Below, in pieces: positions 16,507 through 25,356 of a stretch of DNA of 57,948 nucleotides (within the stretch, counting starts at the first letter, position 1; every line of letters starts with the position of its first letter). The position numbers and the translations under genes were made by a program. A model generated the notes under the pieces. It made no database searches, was not told the origin of the DNA, and was given only the letters and a program-made list of their open reading frames with translations. The stretch is from Clostridia bacterium. GTDB lineage: Bacteria > Bacillota > Clostridia > UMGS1840. Location: contig JAGBEY010000002.1 of assembly GCA_017936745.1 (NCBI GenBank), positions 1 through 57,948 of the forward strand, given 5' to 3'.

Positions 16507-17505
16507 TTATTTAGAAGCTTCTTCGATTGCTACTGCAACTGCAACGCTCATACCAACCATGGGGTTGTTACCTGCGCCGATTAAGCCCATCATTTCAACG
16601 TGAGCCGGAACGGAAGAAGAACCTGCAAACTGAGCATCAGAATGCATTCTTCCCATGGTATCGGTTAAGCCGTAAGAAGCGGGGCCTGCAGCCATGTTAT
16701 CGGGATGCAGAGTTCTTCCGGTACCGCCGCCGGATGCAACAGAGAAGTATTTTTTACCCTGCTGGATGCATTCTTTTTTATAGGTGCCTGCAACAGGATG
16801 CTGGAATCTGGTGGGGTTGGTGGAGTTACCGGTGATGGAAACGCCAACGTTTTCTTTGTGCATAATTGCAACGCCTTCACGAACATCGTCACAACCGTAG
16901 CATTTTACTTTTGCTCTTTCTCCTTCGGAGTAAGCTTTTTCGGAAACTATTTTCAGTTCACCGGTGTAATAGTCAAACTGGGTTTTTACATAGGTGAAGC
17001 CGTTGATTCTGGAAATAATTTCAGCAGCATCTTTACCCAGACCGTTTAAGATAACCTTTAAAGGCTCTTTTCTAACCTTGTTTGCAGATTTTGCGATACC
17101 GATTGCACCCTCAGCAGCTGCAAAGGATTCGTGACCTGCTAAAAATGCGAAGCATTTGGTGTCTTCTCTAAGCAGCATAGCCGCTAAGTTACCGTGACCC
17201 AAACCTACTTTTCTGTCATCAGCAACAGAACCGGGAATACAGAATGCCTGCAAGCCTTCCCCGATTACTTCTGCAGCGTCAGCAGCATTGGTAACACCGC
17301 GTTTGATTGCCAAGGCAGCACCTAAGATATATGCCCAGCAAGCATTTTCAAAACAAATGGGCTGGATACCTTTTACGATGTTATAAACATCAATTCCTTT
17401 ATCTTCACAGATTTTTCTTGCTTCTTCAATGGAAGCGATTCCGTTCGCTTCTAAGCATTTGGTAATACCGTCAATTCTTCTTTCGTAACCTTCAAATAAT
17501 GGCAT
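16507..17505 (-). CDS. GGGtGRT family protein
   Basis: A 332-aa soluble protein of the GGGtGRT family (Pfam PF14057), named after the motif seen here as SVASGGGTGRTLHPDNMA near 265. Further conserved blocks are KCFAFLAGHESFAAAEGA (about 120), TYVKTQFDYYTGELKIVSEK, SITGNSTNPTRFQHPVAG, and a Gly/Met-rich end GLIGAGNNPMVGMSVAVAVA. No catalytic motif known to me is present. The gene follows a NifU/IscU-like gene by 14 bp, the usual pairing in anaerobes, so a shared role in Fe-S or redox chemistry is inferred. Biochemical function is unknown. Confidence 0.88.
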   Translation of the reverse strand: MPLFEGYERRIDGITKCLEANGIASIEEARKICEDKGIDVYNIVKGIQPICFENACWAYILGAALAIKRGVTNAADAAEVIGEGLQAFCIPGSVADDRKVGLGHGNLAAMLLREDTKCFAFLAGHESFAAAEGAIGIAKSANKVRKEPLKVILNGLGKDAAEIISRINGFTYVKTQFDYYTGELKIVSEKAYSEGERAKVKCYGCDDVREGVAIMHKENVGVSITGNSTNPTRFQHPVAGTYKKECIQQGKKYFSVASGGGTGRTLHPDNMAAGPASYGLTDTMGRMHSDAQFAGSSSVPAHVEMMGLIGAGNNPMVGMSVAVAVAIEEASK

Positions 17506-17519
17506 AGTCGTTCCCCTCC

Positions 17520-18215
17520 TTATTCTTTTCTCGGATCTACATAGGAAGCTGCATCTTGGAATCTTCCGTAGGTACCGGTTGCTTTTTTCATTGCTTCTTC
17601 CGGAGAAGTTCCGGCTTTAATCATATCCATCATTCTGCCGAAGCTGATGAATTCATAACCGATGATGTGTTTTTCATCATCCAGTGCAATTTTGGTAACA
17701 TAACCTTCTGCCATTTCCAGATATCTGGGACCTTTTGCAGAAGAAGAGTACATAGTACCAACCTGGCTTCTTAAGCCTTTACCCAAGTCTTCCAAGCCTG
17801 CACCGATGGGCAAACCGCCTTCGGAGAATGCAGTCTGGGTTCTACCGTAGATAATCTGTAAAAACAGTTCTCTCATAGCGGTGTTGATTGCATCGCATAC
17901 CAAGTCGGTATTTACTGCTTCCAGTAAGGTTTTACCGGTTAAGATTTCTGCAGCCATTGCCGCGGAGTGGGTCATACCGCTGCAGCCGATGGTTTCTACC
18001 AGGGCTTCTTCGATAATACCGTCTTTTACATTCAGGGTCAGCTTACATGCGCCCTGCTGAGGTGCACACCAGCCGATACCGTGGGTTAAACCGGAAATGT
18101 CTTTTACTTCTTTTGCCTGAACCCATTTTCCTTCTTCCGGAATCGGTGCCGGACCGTGGTTGGGGCCTTTGGCTACACAAGTCATCTGTTCAACTTCATG
18201 TGTAAACTTGCTCAT
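17520..18215 (-). CDS. IscU/NifU-like Fe-S scaffold homologue paired with GGGtGRT
   Basis: The start at ATG 18215 (MSKFTHEVEQMTC) has GGAGG 12 bases upstream; an ATG six codons earlier overlaps that site. Residues 50-115 align by eye with IscU/NifU-N: GACKLTLNVKDGIIEEA, then VETIGCSGMTHSAAMAAEIL, then TGKTLLEA and LVCDAIN. Cys57, Cys78 and Cys107 sit at the positions of the three scaffold cysteines, with Cys50 and Cys13 extra. The C-terminal 110 residues (IGYEFISFGRMMDMIKAG, YGRFQDAASYVDPRKE) are not part of IscU. At 231 aa it is much longer than the 130-aa scaffold. Probably a dedicated Fe-S binding partner of the GGGtGRT protein. Confidence 0.8.
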   Translation of the reverse strand: MSKFTHEVEQMTCVAKGPNHGPAPIPEEGKWVQAKEVKDISGLTHGIGWCAPQQGACKLTLNVKDGIIEEALVETIGCSGMTHSAAMAAEILTGKTLLEAVNTDLVCDAINTAMRELFLQIIYGRTQTAFSEGGLPIGAGLEDLGKGLRSQVGTMYSSSAKGPRYLEMAEGYVTKIALDDEKHIIGYEFISFGRMMDMIKAGTSPEEAMKKATGTYGRFQDAASYVDPRKE

Positions 18216-18267
18216 AAACTTTAAAACCTCCATAGCTTTATGTTGATATAATTTTTTACCAACATAT

Positions 18268-18296
18268 ATTATACATAATTTTCCATGGTTTGTCCA
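18268..18296 (-). promoter_or_regulatory. Promoter for the NifU-like/GGGtGRT operon
   Basis: On the minus strand TGGACA (18296-18291), 17 bp, TATAAT (18273-18268), with TG one base before the -10 box. The leader is about 45 bases. Confidence 0.8.
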
Positions 18297-18400
18297 CTGT
18301 TTTTTTGAAATATTTTATATTTTTTTCAAAAAGAAATCATTTCTTACCATTTTACTGAAAAATTGTATTTTTCCTGAATTTTCTTCATATAATAAACAAA

Positions 18401-18420
18401 GCCGAAGCAATTTATTCGGC
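18401..18420 (+). other. Leader hairpin upstream of spoVS
   Basis: GCCGAA (18401-18406) pairs with TTCGGC (18415-18420), about 30 bp before the spoVS start. A TATAAT sequence (18388-18393) lies upstream with a poor -35 at 19 bp. I do not see a convincing SigH box, so the promoter of spoVS stays unassigned. Confidence 0.45.
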
Positions 18421-18452
18421 ATTACTTATCAATACTATTTGGAGGAATCGCA

Positions 18453-18719
18453 ATGATTATACTGAAAGTATCAAAAAATTCAAATCCCGGCTCGGTTGCA
18501 GGAGCGCTATCCGGCATTGTAAGAGAAAGAGGCTCAGCAGAGCTTCAGGCAATCGGGGCGGCAGCAGTCAATCAGGCAGTGAAAGCAGTAGCAATCGCCA
18601 GAGGTTTTTTAGCCCCCAGCGGATTCGATATTGTTTGTATTCCTGCATTTTCTGAAATCGAAGTTGCCGGAGAAGAACGCACGGCAATCAAATTTTTAAT
18701 CAGTGACAAAAACAGCTGA
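18453..18719 (+). CDS. spoVS: Stage V sporulation protein S
   Basis: An 88-aa Alba-like protein that matches Bacillus SpoVS along its whole length: ILKVSKNSNPGSVAGALSGI, LQAIGAAAVNQAVKAVAIAR, GFLAPSGFDIVCIPAF and GEERTAIKFLIS. SpoVS is needed for septation and spore coat assembly in Bacillus and is thought to bind nucleic acid. The start ATG 18453 follows TTGGAGG. It is monocistronic. Its presence supports a spore-forming host. Confidence 0.96.
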   Translation: MIILKVSKNSNPGSVAGALSGIVRERGSAELQAIGAAAVNQAVKAVAIARGFLAPSGFDIVCIPAFSEIEVAGEERTAIKFLISDKNS

Positions 18720-18863
18720 CAGCCTTCGGCTGTTCTTTGTCATTGGCTGTTCTTTGTTGCCGACCGCTCTTAGCGGAGGGTTGCTTTCCCCCTACCAACA
18801 ACAGCTACCAACTAATAGATTTGCTGATTTTTAAAAAAATGTGGGCGGTTTAAAAAACCGCCC
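18719..18863 (+). terminator. Hairpins and terminator after spoVS
   Basis: Two stems lie between spoVS and the VanW gene. The first is ACAGCC-TTC-GGCTGT at about 18720-18734, with a short T-rich tail. The second is GGGCGGTTT (18843-18851) with AAACCGCCC (18855-18863), whose best T-run is on the minus strand. A 14-base repeat TGGCTGTTCTTTGT overlaps the first stem. The stretch to 18911 holds no gene. Confidence 0.6.
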
Positions 18864-18911
18864 CAAAAGTATTTTTACATTTATAACAGAAAGGAGATAG
18901 TTCCACAGATT

Positions 18912-19532
18912 ATGAGATATTTGTTCCCTCTATATCACAGGAGGTGTCTCCTTCTATGTTTATTTTTGCTTCTGGCGGGTTGCACAGCCAAAGAAAGCGA
19001 CACCCCTATCCCCACTCCGAATCCTTCTCCCGTTGCCACCGAAAAGCCAAGTGAACCTCCACCGGCTTCCCCCACCGACAACGGACAAGCTACGGCATCT
19101 ACCAAAATTTTTGACCGGATTCCGGCAAGAACCAATAATCTAAAGCTCGCCATCGCCGCCATTGACGGAACAATATTAGAGGTTGACGAAACCTTTTCTT
19201 TCAATGAAACAGTGGGAGACCGAACCGAAGAAAAAGGCTACCAAAAGGCAATCGGTTACGATGAACACGGAGAAAAACAGCCTACAGTTGGCGGTGGAAT
19301 CTGCCAGATTTCTTCCACCCTTTATATGGCAGCTAAAAACGGAAATTTTGAAATTGTAGAACGGCATTCACATTCTCACGAAGTCCCTTATGCTGATTCC
19401 GACAACGACGCCACGGTTTCCTACGGCGGTTATGATTTAAAGTTTAAAAACACGCGGGACAAGCCTGTGAAAATTGAACTTTCTACCGACGAAGAATCGG
19501 TATCTGCAAAAATTACGGAATTAGAAAAATAA
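18912..19532 (+). CDS. VanW-family lipoprotein
   Basis: A 206-aa predicted lipoprotein: after Arg-rich MRYLFPLYHRR comes the hydrophobic core LLLCLFLLLAGC (lipobox LAGC, Cys24), then a Pro/Thr/Ser-rich linker (30-60), then a VanW domain with FSFNETVGDRTEEKGYQKA, TVGGGICQISSTLYMAA, ERHSHSHEVPYAD and YDLKFKNTRDKPVKIEL. VanW was first seen in some vancomycin-resistance clusters, but family function is unknown and no van genes are near. The linker suggests display at the cell wall. The start is somewhat distant from AAAGGAG (about 15 bases). Confidence 0.87.
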   Translation: MRYLFPLYHRRCLLLCLFLLLAGCTAKESDTPIPTPNPSPVATEKPSEPPPASPTDNGQATASTKIFDRIPARTNNLKLAIAAIDGTILEVDETFSFNETVGDRTEEKGYQKAIGYDEHGEKQPTVGGGICQISSTLYMAAKNGNFEIVERHSHSHEVPYADSDNDATVSYGGYDLKFKNTRDKPVKIELSTDEESVSAKITELEK

Positions 19533-19647
19533 GGATTCATACTTTCCTTCTTTTCCGAACAATGTGGAAGTGAAAAAAGAGGCTGCACCATAAAAGGAGC
19601 ATGAAAATCCGGATTTGATATATCCGGGCGATAAAGCAAACCATTCC

Positions 19648-19687
19648 AAAAAAATCCCGCAACACCGAAGTGTTACGGGATTTTTTT
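19648..19687. terminator. Bidirectional terminator between VanW gene and SLH gene
   Basis: An arm ending ATCCCGCAACAC and an arm GTGTTACGGGAT close on a CGAA loop, flanked by A7 and T7. It ends both the plus-strand VanW gene and the minus-strand SLH gene. The 115 bp between the VanW stop and this site hold no gene. Confidence 0.9.
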
Positions 19688-19695
19688 AGTACAAC

Positions 19696-22600
19696 TTATC
19701 TTGCGTCTTTGATGATGTAAAGATTGTAGAAGCTGTTGCCAGAAGTGTTGTTATAGGTTCTTACAAACAAGGTGTCATGTGCTTTCGTGGTGTTAGAAGC
19801 GTTGTTTTCAACAGTCTGTAAGTTTTCTAAGTAAGAATGAACCAAATCTTTTCCTTTAATCTGCACCAGTTTTTCTGCATCGGTTGCGCCAGCATCATAC
19901 ACATAGATATTAGCAAGAGCTGCTACATTGTAATCAAAGAAGTTATCAGAATTATCCAAATCAGCTTCTAAGGCAGCAATTGCTGCTGAATCGCCCGCCA
20001 GAACAGGCATATCAGTTACCGCGTCTTTCGCAATTCTTAAGTTATCAGCACTGTATGCCAACGGAATACCCATATAATAAGTATATACACTGGAAATTTC
20101 CGGACCTACCAGATTGCTGGTGTTATTCTGAATACCTAAGAAACGATAATCTCTATTATAGCCACCGGTAGAGTTTTCAACATTATCGGCTGCACTCATA
20201 GCACCTGCCGTGGGATAAGTTCCGGTTGCAATTTCATTTGCACGGGCAAGGATAAATACGTTTCTTAAGGTTTCGATATCCACATTAGCAGAAGGAACAT
20301 CATAATAAGTGAATACATCACCTTTTTGTAAGTTCAGTGCTGACGCTACTACATCAGTCATTACAATTTCAGCCAAAGAAGCGCCGTTGCCTCCTGTGGA
20401 AGTACCGGTGAAGGGATATGCTTTTACGGTTACGGTGTTCACATCGCCCTGAAGAACAATACCGCCTACAGAATCAACAATATAAGTGGGAGAATCCTTG
20501 GTGATGCCTTCGAAGGGACGGATGATAACATACTGCATATTGTAGTTAGTACCGGATTTCTTGTTGTTCATTTTGTATACACGGCCGGTATATGCAGTGT
20601 TGTTAGACATATCAGAAATTCTGGTAAGTGCTTTCGGGGTTACCTTACCGGTATCATAAACAGAACCGATTAAGATAATTTTAGTTGCCTGAGCATTAAA
20701 GGTAATATTTTTTCCACCGTCAAAGGTAATTTTAGTGGAAGTGGTTTTGGTAATATCAGAAACCTCGGTAACGGCAGAAGCAGAAGCATCATAGGTGTAA
20801 TCAGCAGTACCTGCCACCAGAGCTTCCAGGGTATCAATCTGACCGTTTTTAATGGTATATTTGAAGATTTCATCTTTAATTAAGTTACCGGAGCCATCCT
20901 TCAATACTGCAACACGGGGGTCCCCGGAGGTTTCGTTGCGGAACCGTAAAGTTTCCACACTGCCGGTATCCACATTGTATATTTCCAGTTGAGTAATTTT
21001 GTCAAAACCAGTACCGCCGCCGGTGGTAACATTTACAGGAAGTCCGAATTTGATATCCTGAGTTTTGATATCACTCACATAGCCAACTTCACCGAAGGGG
21101 TCAATATGGAATTTTGCATTCACTTCAATCTGAACAGAAGGAGTCATTTCGTATCTGTCTAATTCTCTGGACAGACGAACCTTCGAACCGGTTCCAACCT
21201 GAATTAAGGAACGACCGGTTTCATCATCAGTTTCGATTCCGTTTACTGTTCCGCTTAAGGTGTTGGAGGAAATCAGCACTTCATAGTAAGCATTGGAGGT
21301 ATCCCGTGCGTTACTTGCAACTGCAATAATATTTCCTTTTGCAATGCTGCTGTAAGAGGTCAGCTTAGAAGCATTGGAAACTGCAGCACCCGTACCAAAA
21401 TCAAAATTACCTTTTCTGATTACAGTTTCGTTGATGTAAGCATCCTTGTGGGGAATGGTAAGATCAAAAGTGGGCTGAGGAGTACCGCCGATAACGCTGC
21501 CTTTTACTTTAATTACTTCATTTCGGTAATCATTGGTTTCCACCACGTAAGTTTTGTAAGCTTTTGCTTTAATTAACGTGTTGGTACCAACATATAAGGA
21601 AATGACACCGTTTACATATTCGTGGTTCACTACACTGAATAAATCAGTATTGAGCTGAGCAATTCCGTTGGAGTGTAATCTTTCGTTATAAATTACAGTA
21701 GGAGTACCACTCAGTCTGAGAGTGTTCTTTCTGTCGTTTGCCTTATCAGTATAGTATACCAATTCGGTATTGGTTAAAGAAATCACATCAGAAAGCTTAA
21801 TGTTTTCGTAGCTTTTTACACTGCTGCTTTTTGTGATGCTGGTTAAGGTTTTTGTGTCACCCATAGCTTCGTCTACTCTGTATGATACATCAACCTGCTG
21901 ACCGATGAATGAAAAAGCGTCGGTATAAGTACCCACTTTTAATTTTACATATTCTCCGGTAGAAGTCTTTACAAACATTGCATCATCATTTACACTCTGA
22001 ATTGCAGTTACACCGGGTTCCAGATTCACTCTGGGAGTACGAACAACAGTAACTCCGATCAATGTCTGGGTTTTCTGGAACTGTTCTAACACAGAATTTC
22101 CGCTTTCTGATTTGATGTAATCCACAGTTCCGTCCGGATTCACCTGAGGAACCAGCATATCCACCTTCAGAGAGTTGAACAGAAGCTGTGCAATGATACC
22201 TCTGGGTGCCGGTTTGGTGTTGCCGTAAGCTGCTTTTTGTAAAATGTTCAGCTTACTTGCCTGATTGATGTAACCAGCGGGATATCCGCCCAGTGCTTCT
22301 GCAGCGGTTCCGTAGTTTAAGGCACAAACAATCATTTTAACAGCCTGTTCGTAAGTAACATTATCCTGGGGTTTAAAGGTTCCATCCGGGAACCCGTTGA
22401 TAATTTTCATATTTTTTGCTGCAACAATGTTAGACACTGCCCAATAATCAGTTGCAACATCAGAGAACGGCTGTTCAGTTACCGCAGTGCTGGTTAAATT
22501 AAACATTCTGGTAATCAGGGCAGCCATTTCCGCTCTGGTTACTTCTTTGTCCGGCTGGAAAGTGCCATCCGGATAGCCGGTGATGATATCCAGACTGGAC

Positions 22601-22722
22601 AACATATTGATTGCTTCATATCTATCGTGTGTTTCCGGCACGTCAGAATAACTTGCCGCAGAAACAACCAATGACAGAAGCATCATGCAGCTCAATACGA
22701 GTGCAAAGACTTTTTGTTTCAT
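19696..22722 (-). CDS. Large SLH-domain surface protein, candidate S-layer protein
   Basis: A 1008-aa exported protein with a signal peptide (MKQKVFALVLSCMMLLSLVV, cleavage near Ala22-Ala23) and SLH repeats at the N-terminus: about 25-67 (ITGYPDGTFQPDKEVTRAEM), about 87-130 (INGFPDGTFKPQDNVTYEQA) and a degenerate third to about 190. SLH repeats bind pyruvylated wall polysaccharide. The remaining 800 residues are Thr/Ser/Asn/Val-rich beta-type sequence without a motif known to me and no transmembrane end. AAAAAGGAGG precedes ATG 22722, an unusually strong site that fits an abundant surface protein. It lies 77 bp after dnaC/I but is likely transcribed on its own. Confidence 0.88.
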   Translation of the reverse strand: MKQKVFALVLSCMMLLSLVVSAASYSDVPETHDRYEAINMLSSLDIITGYPDGTFQPDKEVTRAEMAALITRMFNLTSTAVTEQPFSDVATDYWAVSNIVAAKNMKIINGFPDGTFKPQDNVTYEQAVKMIVCALNYGTAAEALGGYPAGYINQASKLNILQKAAYGNTKPAPRGIIAQLLFNSLKVDMLVPQVNPDGTVDYIKSESGNSVLEQFQKTQTLIGVTVVRTPRVNLEPGVTAIQSVNDDAMFVKTSTGEYVKLKVGTYTDAFSFIGQQVDVSYRVDEAMGDTKTLTSITKSSSVKSYENIKLSDVISLTNTELVYYTDKANDRKNTLRLSGTPTVIYNERLHSNGIAQLNTDLFSVVNHEYVNGVISLYVGTNTLIKAKAYKTYVVETNDYRNEVIKVKGSVIGGTPQPTFDLTIPHKDAYINETVIRKGNFDFGTGAAVSNASKLTSYSSIAKGNIIAVASNARDTSNAYYEVLISSNTLSGTVNGIETDDETGRSLIQVGTGSKVRLSRELDRYEMTPSVQIEVNAKFHIDPFGEVGYVSDIKTQDIKFGLPVNVTTGGGTGFDKITQLEIYNVDTGSVETLRFRNETSGDPRVAVLKDGSGNLIKDEIFKYTIKNGQIDTLEALVAGTADYTYDASASAVTEVSDITKTTSTKITFDGGKNITFNAQATKIILIGSVYDTGKVTPKALTRISDMSNNTAYTGRVYKMNNKKSGTNYNMQYVIIRPFEGITKDSPTYIVDSVGGIVLQGDVNTVTVKAYPFTGTSTGGNGASLAEIVMTDVVASALNLQKGDVFTYYDVPSANVDIETLRNVFILARANEIATGTYPTAGAMSAADNVENSTGGYNRDYRFLGIQNNTSNLVGPEISSVYTYYMGIPLAYSADNLRIAKDAVTDMPVLAGDSAAIAALEADLDNSDNFFDYNVAALANIYVYDAGATDAEKLVQIKGKDLVHSYLENLQTVENNASNTTKAHDTLFVRTYNNTSGNSFYNLYIIKDAR

Positions 22723-22799
22723 AAGAAAATCCTCCTTTTTTACCTACAACCACTTTTTTTAATGTTGAGGCAGATATATAAATGATTTTTTTAACAATG

Positions 22800-23726
22800 T
22801 TATTGATATCTCAAATCCTTCCCCTGAAAGACGAAGATATCGTAATTTCCCAAAATGCGGGAAACCAGACGGGGAGAATATTTTTGATTCAGCTCGTTCA
22901 AATCCATATTGGTAGAAATCACGGTGTGCTTACCGTTCATAGTTCTTGTTTCCAAAATATCAAACAACTGAGACTGAGAATATCCAAACCCATATTCCGT
23001 TCCCAAATCGTCTATAATGAGCAAATCACATTCAGGCAGCATATCTGCAAGCTGGCTTGCTCCGTTTTCTTCGGGATGGAATTTTGCCATATCAATAGCA
23101 TAAAACACCTTGGTTGCAGTAAGATAAAGCACAAAGTGACCGTGATCCAAAAATTCCTTTGCAATACAAGAGGATAGAAAGGTTTTCCCTGTTCCGGTAG
23201 GCCCTGTAAACAACAAATTTTTCTTGACACTATCATCTTTTTTGCAATAGAGCTTTGCTTTATGTACAATACTCTCCATATATTTTTTTTCAGAATAAAC
23301 ATCCAGTGAGATGGTATTGAAGTTTTCTGTTTCTATCCGATTTCCCAAATTGGAGAGACGATACGCCTCTTTCAGCATCAGCTTTTCGTAGCAACGGCAA
23401 ACCATCCCGTTGACAAACCCTTCGTCCTTACACAAGGGACAATCATAATAATCCTCCAGACAGTCATTATCATAGCCATGCTCTCTGAGTAAGCTTGTCC
23501 GCTCGTTCATCAGACGGGTCAAGGCAGTGCGAAGGGCTTCTACATCTCCATCCCCTGAAGCCAACGCCTGCTTCATCGTGATAGAAATATTCTGATTGAT
23601 TAACGTCAGCTCAGGAATAGCACGATACAGTGCCTCCTTTTTTTCACGGGTGATTTTTTTGTTTTCTTCCTGCCGTTTTTTCAGTTGTTCCGAAGCATTT
23701 TTCAATACCACGTTGGGATATGTCAT
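22800..23726 (-). CDS. dnaC: Helicase loader DnaI/DnaC-like AAA+ ATPase
   Basis: Loads the replicative helicase DnaB/DnaC onto DNA with DnaD. The 308-aa protein has an N-terminal helical part with a CPLC...CRC zinc-type motif (YDCPLCKDEGFVNGMVCRCY near 95-112), then the AAA+ domain with Walker A FTGPTGTGKTFLSS (about 176), Walker B LLIIDDLGTEYG (about 243), and sensor STNMDLNEL. The start lies 3 bp after the dnaD stop, so the pair is translationally coupled. Naming differs between systems (dnaI in Bacillus, dnaC in Clostridium annotation). Confidence 0.92.
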   Translation of the reverse strand: MTYPNVVLKNASEQLKKRQEENKKITREKKEALYRAIPELTLINQNISITMKQALASGDGDVEALRTALTRLMNERTSLLREHGYDNDCLEDYYDCPLCKDEGFVNGMVCRCYEKLMLKEAYRLSNLGNRIETENFNTISLDVYSEKKYMESIVHKAKLYCKKDDSVKKNLLFTGPTGTGKTFLSSCIAKEFLDHGHFVLYLTATKVFYAIDMAKFHPEENGASQLADMLPECDLLIIDDLGTEYGFGYSQSQLFDILETRTMNGKHTVISTNMDLNELNQKYSPRLVSRILGNYDIFVFQGKDLRYQ

Positions 23727-23729
23727 ACC

Positions 23730-24674
23730 TTAGTCCTCCAACTGTTTCCGAATGAGTTCATCGGTGATTTTCTGAAAATCGGGCATCTCCTGATGAAAAT
23801 TATTCAAAGGACCTGCTTTAACAGACGATTTTTTCGCAGGTTTGTTCCCGTTTTCGTTCATTAAAATTTTATCCATATACGGAAAGGATACTTTTCCGAT
23901 TGCCATAATTGTTTTTTCGTAGGCAACACCGACATCCTCTTCTGTTTTCTTGGCTTCCTGCCACTTTTTTATGTATTCCTTTTCCTTTTCGGAAAACTCC
24001 CTGCCCGTAATCTTTATGATTTTGGCAATTTTTTTAAGATATTTTCCGTTTTGTTCCATTTTGGTAAAATGCTGCTCCAGAGCTTCGGGAGTATTTAGCC
24101 CATTCTCAAAATTCTCAGTCACAACCTTATAAATGTATTTCATATTTTTCTTGCGGATTTTCAGGCAGTGTGACATGGTAATCATAAAAAGCTCCAGCGG
24201 AATATCTTTCACTTTAATGATATCGTAAAGCATCATCACATCGTCCTGAGTCAGGAGCTGGGAATAAGATGCCTCCACAATCTGTATCACATTTTTGAAG
24301 CTATCATCCTGACGGATTGTAGTAAAAATATCCGAAAACTCCACGGAATCATACACTTTCTTCGCCTGCACGGCACGAGTCTTGGAAAACGTGATTTCTT
24401 CAGGATTTTCAAACTCCACTGAGCCATCCTCAGTTGTCACAATCAGCCCTTCCTCCTCCCAGAAGCGCCACGCATTTTTCACATCCACCTGCAAAACACC
24501 TAAGCTGGATGCGATTTCCGCATCGGTCATAGACTGATTTTCAAAGCATAGCTTCAATCCATATAAATAAATTTTTAAGTAATCCCCATTCACACGGGGT
24601 AAATATCGGTCGAAAAAAGAAACCGGAAGCTTAATCAAGCTCTTTTTCCGCCCTTTGGAAAGCTTAACTGCCAT
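23730..24674 (-). CDS. dnaD: DnaD/DnaB-domain primosome protein
   Basis: A replication initiation protein of 314 aa that works with the helicase loader encoded next. An N-terminal winged-helix part (LKIYLYGLKLCFENQSMTDA, with SLGVLQVDVKNAWRFWEEEG, about 33-80) is followed by a DnaD/DnaB2 domain with LTQDDVMMLYDIIKVKDIPL (about 135-200; MKYIYKVVTENFENGLNTPE). A Lys/Glu-rich C-terminal third carries no recognised domain. It sits 44 bp after recR in the dnaX operon. Confidence 0.88.
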   Translation of the reverse strand: MAVKLSKGRKKSLIKLPVSFFDRYLPRVNGDYLKIYLYGLKLCFENQSMTDAEIASSLGVLQVDVKNAWRFWEEEGLIVTTEDGSVEFENPEEITFSKTRAVQAKKVYDSVEFSDIFTTIRQDDSFKNVIQIVEASYSQLLTQDDVMMLYDIIKVKDIPLELFMITMSHCLKIRKKNMKYIYKVVTENFENGLNTPEALEQHFTKMEQNGKYLKKIAKIIKITGREFSEKEKEYIKKWQEAKKTEEDVGVAYEKTIMAIGKVSFPYMDKILMNENGNKPAKKSSVKAGPLNNFHQEMPDFQKITDELIRKQLED

Positions 24675-24718
24675 TTTGTTTCATCCTCTGTTTTCCTGCA
24701 ACAGAGGGAAACCATCTG

Positions 24719-25318
24719 CTACAGTTCTTTTCGTTCTTTAAATGCCATCAGCAGCGTTGCTTCATCGGCATATTCGATGTCGCTGCCCATAGGAAGCCCC
24801 TGGGCAATTCTGGTTACTTTTACACCAAGCGGTTTTATGAGCTTGGCAAGATACATCGAGGTAGCATCCCCCTCTACGGTGGGACTTAACATCAGCACAA
24901 TCTCGGAAATATTCCCCTCGCTTATGCGCTGAAGCAGCTCCTTGATTTTCAAATCTTCAGGAGAAATGCCGTCCATGGGAGAAATTTCGCCATGAAGAAT
25001 GTGATACAAGCCGTTAAATTCATTGGTACGCTCCAATGCAATCACTTCTTTGGGGCTTTTCACTACCATAACGGTATGCACATCCCGCTTAGAATTTTGA
25101 CAAATCGGACAAATCTCCGTTGCAGAAATATTCTGGCACACACTACAATAGCGAATGGTAGATTTGGCATCCAAAAGTGCTTTGCTGAATGCTTCAGCAT
25201 ATTCCATGGGTTGAGTCAAAATATAATATGCCAACCGCTGTGCAGTTTTTTTGCCGATGCCCGGTAACTTATTAAATTGTTCCGTCAAAACAGTTAACGG
25301 CTCAAAAAACTCTGCCAT
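24719..25318 (-). CDS. recR: Recombination protein RecR
   Basis: Recombinational repair protein that forms a DNA clamp with RecO/RecF. All domains are present in 199 aa: a helix-hairpin-helix (LPGIGKKTAQRLAYYIL, 18-34), a zinc finger with Cys58, Cys61, Cys70 and Cys73, a Toprim domain (VMVVKSPKEVIALER, then SEIVLMLSPTVEGDATSMYL) and the C-terminal RIAQGLPMGSDIEYADEATL box. It follows ybaB by 38 bp, as in most Bacillota. Confidence 0.97.
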   Translation of the reverse strand: MAEFFEPLTVLTEQFNKLPGIGKKTAQRLAYYILTQPMEYAEAFSKALLDAKSTIRYCSVCQNISATEICPICQNSKRDVHTVMVVKSPKEVIALERTNEFNGLYHILHGEISPMDGISPEDLKIKELLQRISEGNISEIVLMLSPTVEGDATSMYLAKLIKPLGVKVTRIAQGLPMGSDIEYADEATLLMAFKERKEL

Positions 25319-25356
25319 AGCATTTCCCTCTGTACCTTGATAATTTTTACTTTTCC

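Noticed and set aside
18719..18800. Possible CRISPR or REP-like repeat from the repeated GGCTGTTCTTTGT
   Set aside because: Only two copies without regular spacers; best explained as a decayed terminator duplication.
18912..19532. Vancomycin-resistance locus inferred from VanW
   Set aside because: No vanH, vanA/B or vanX and no VanRS are near. VanW domains are common in Clostridia without resistance.
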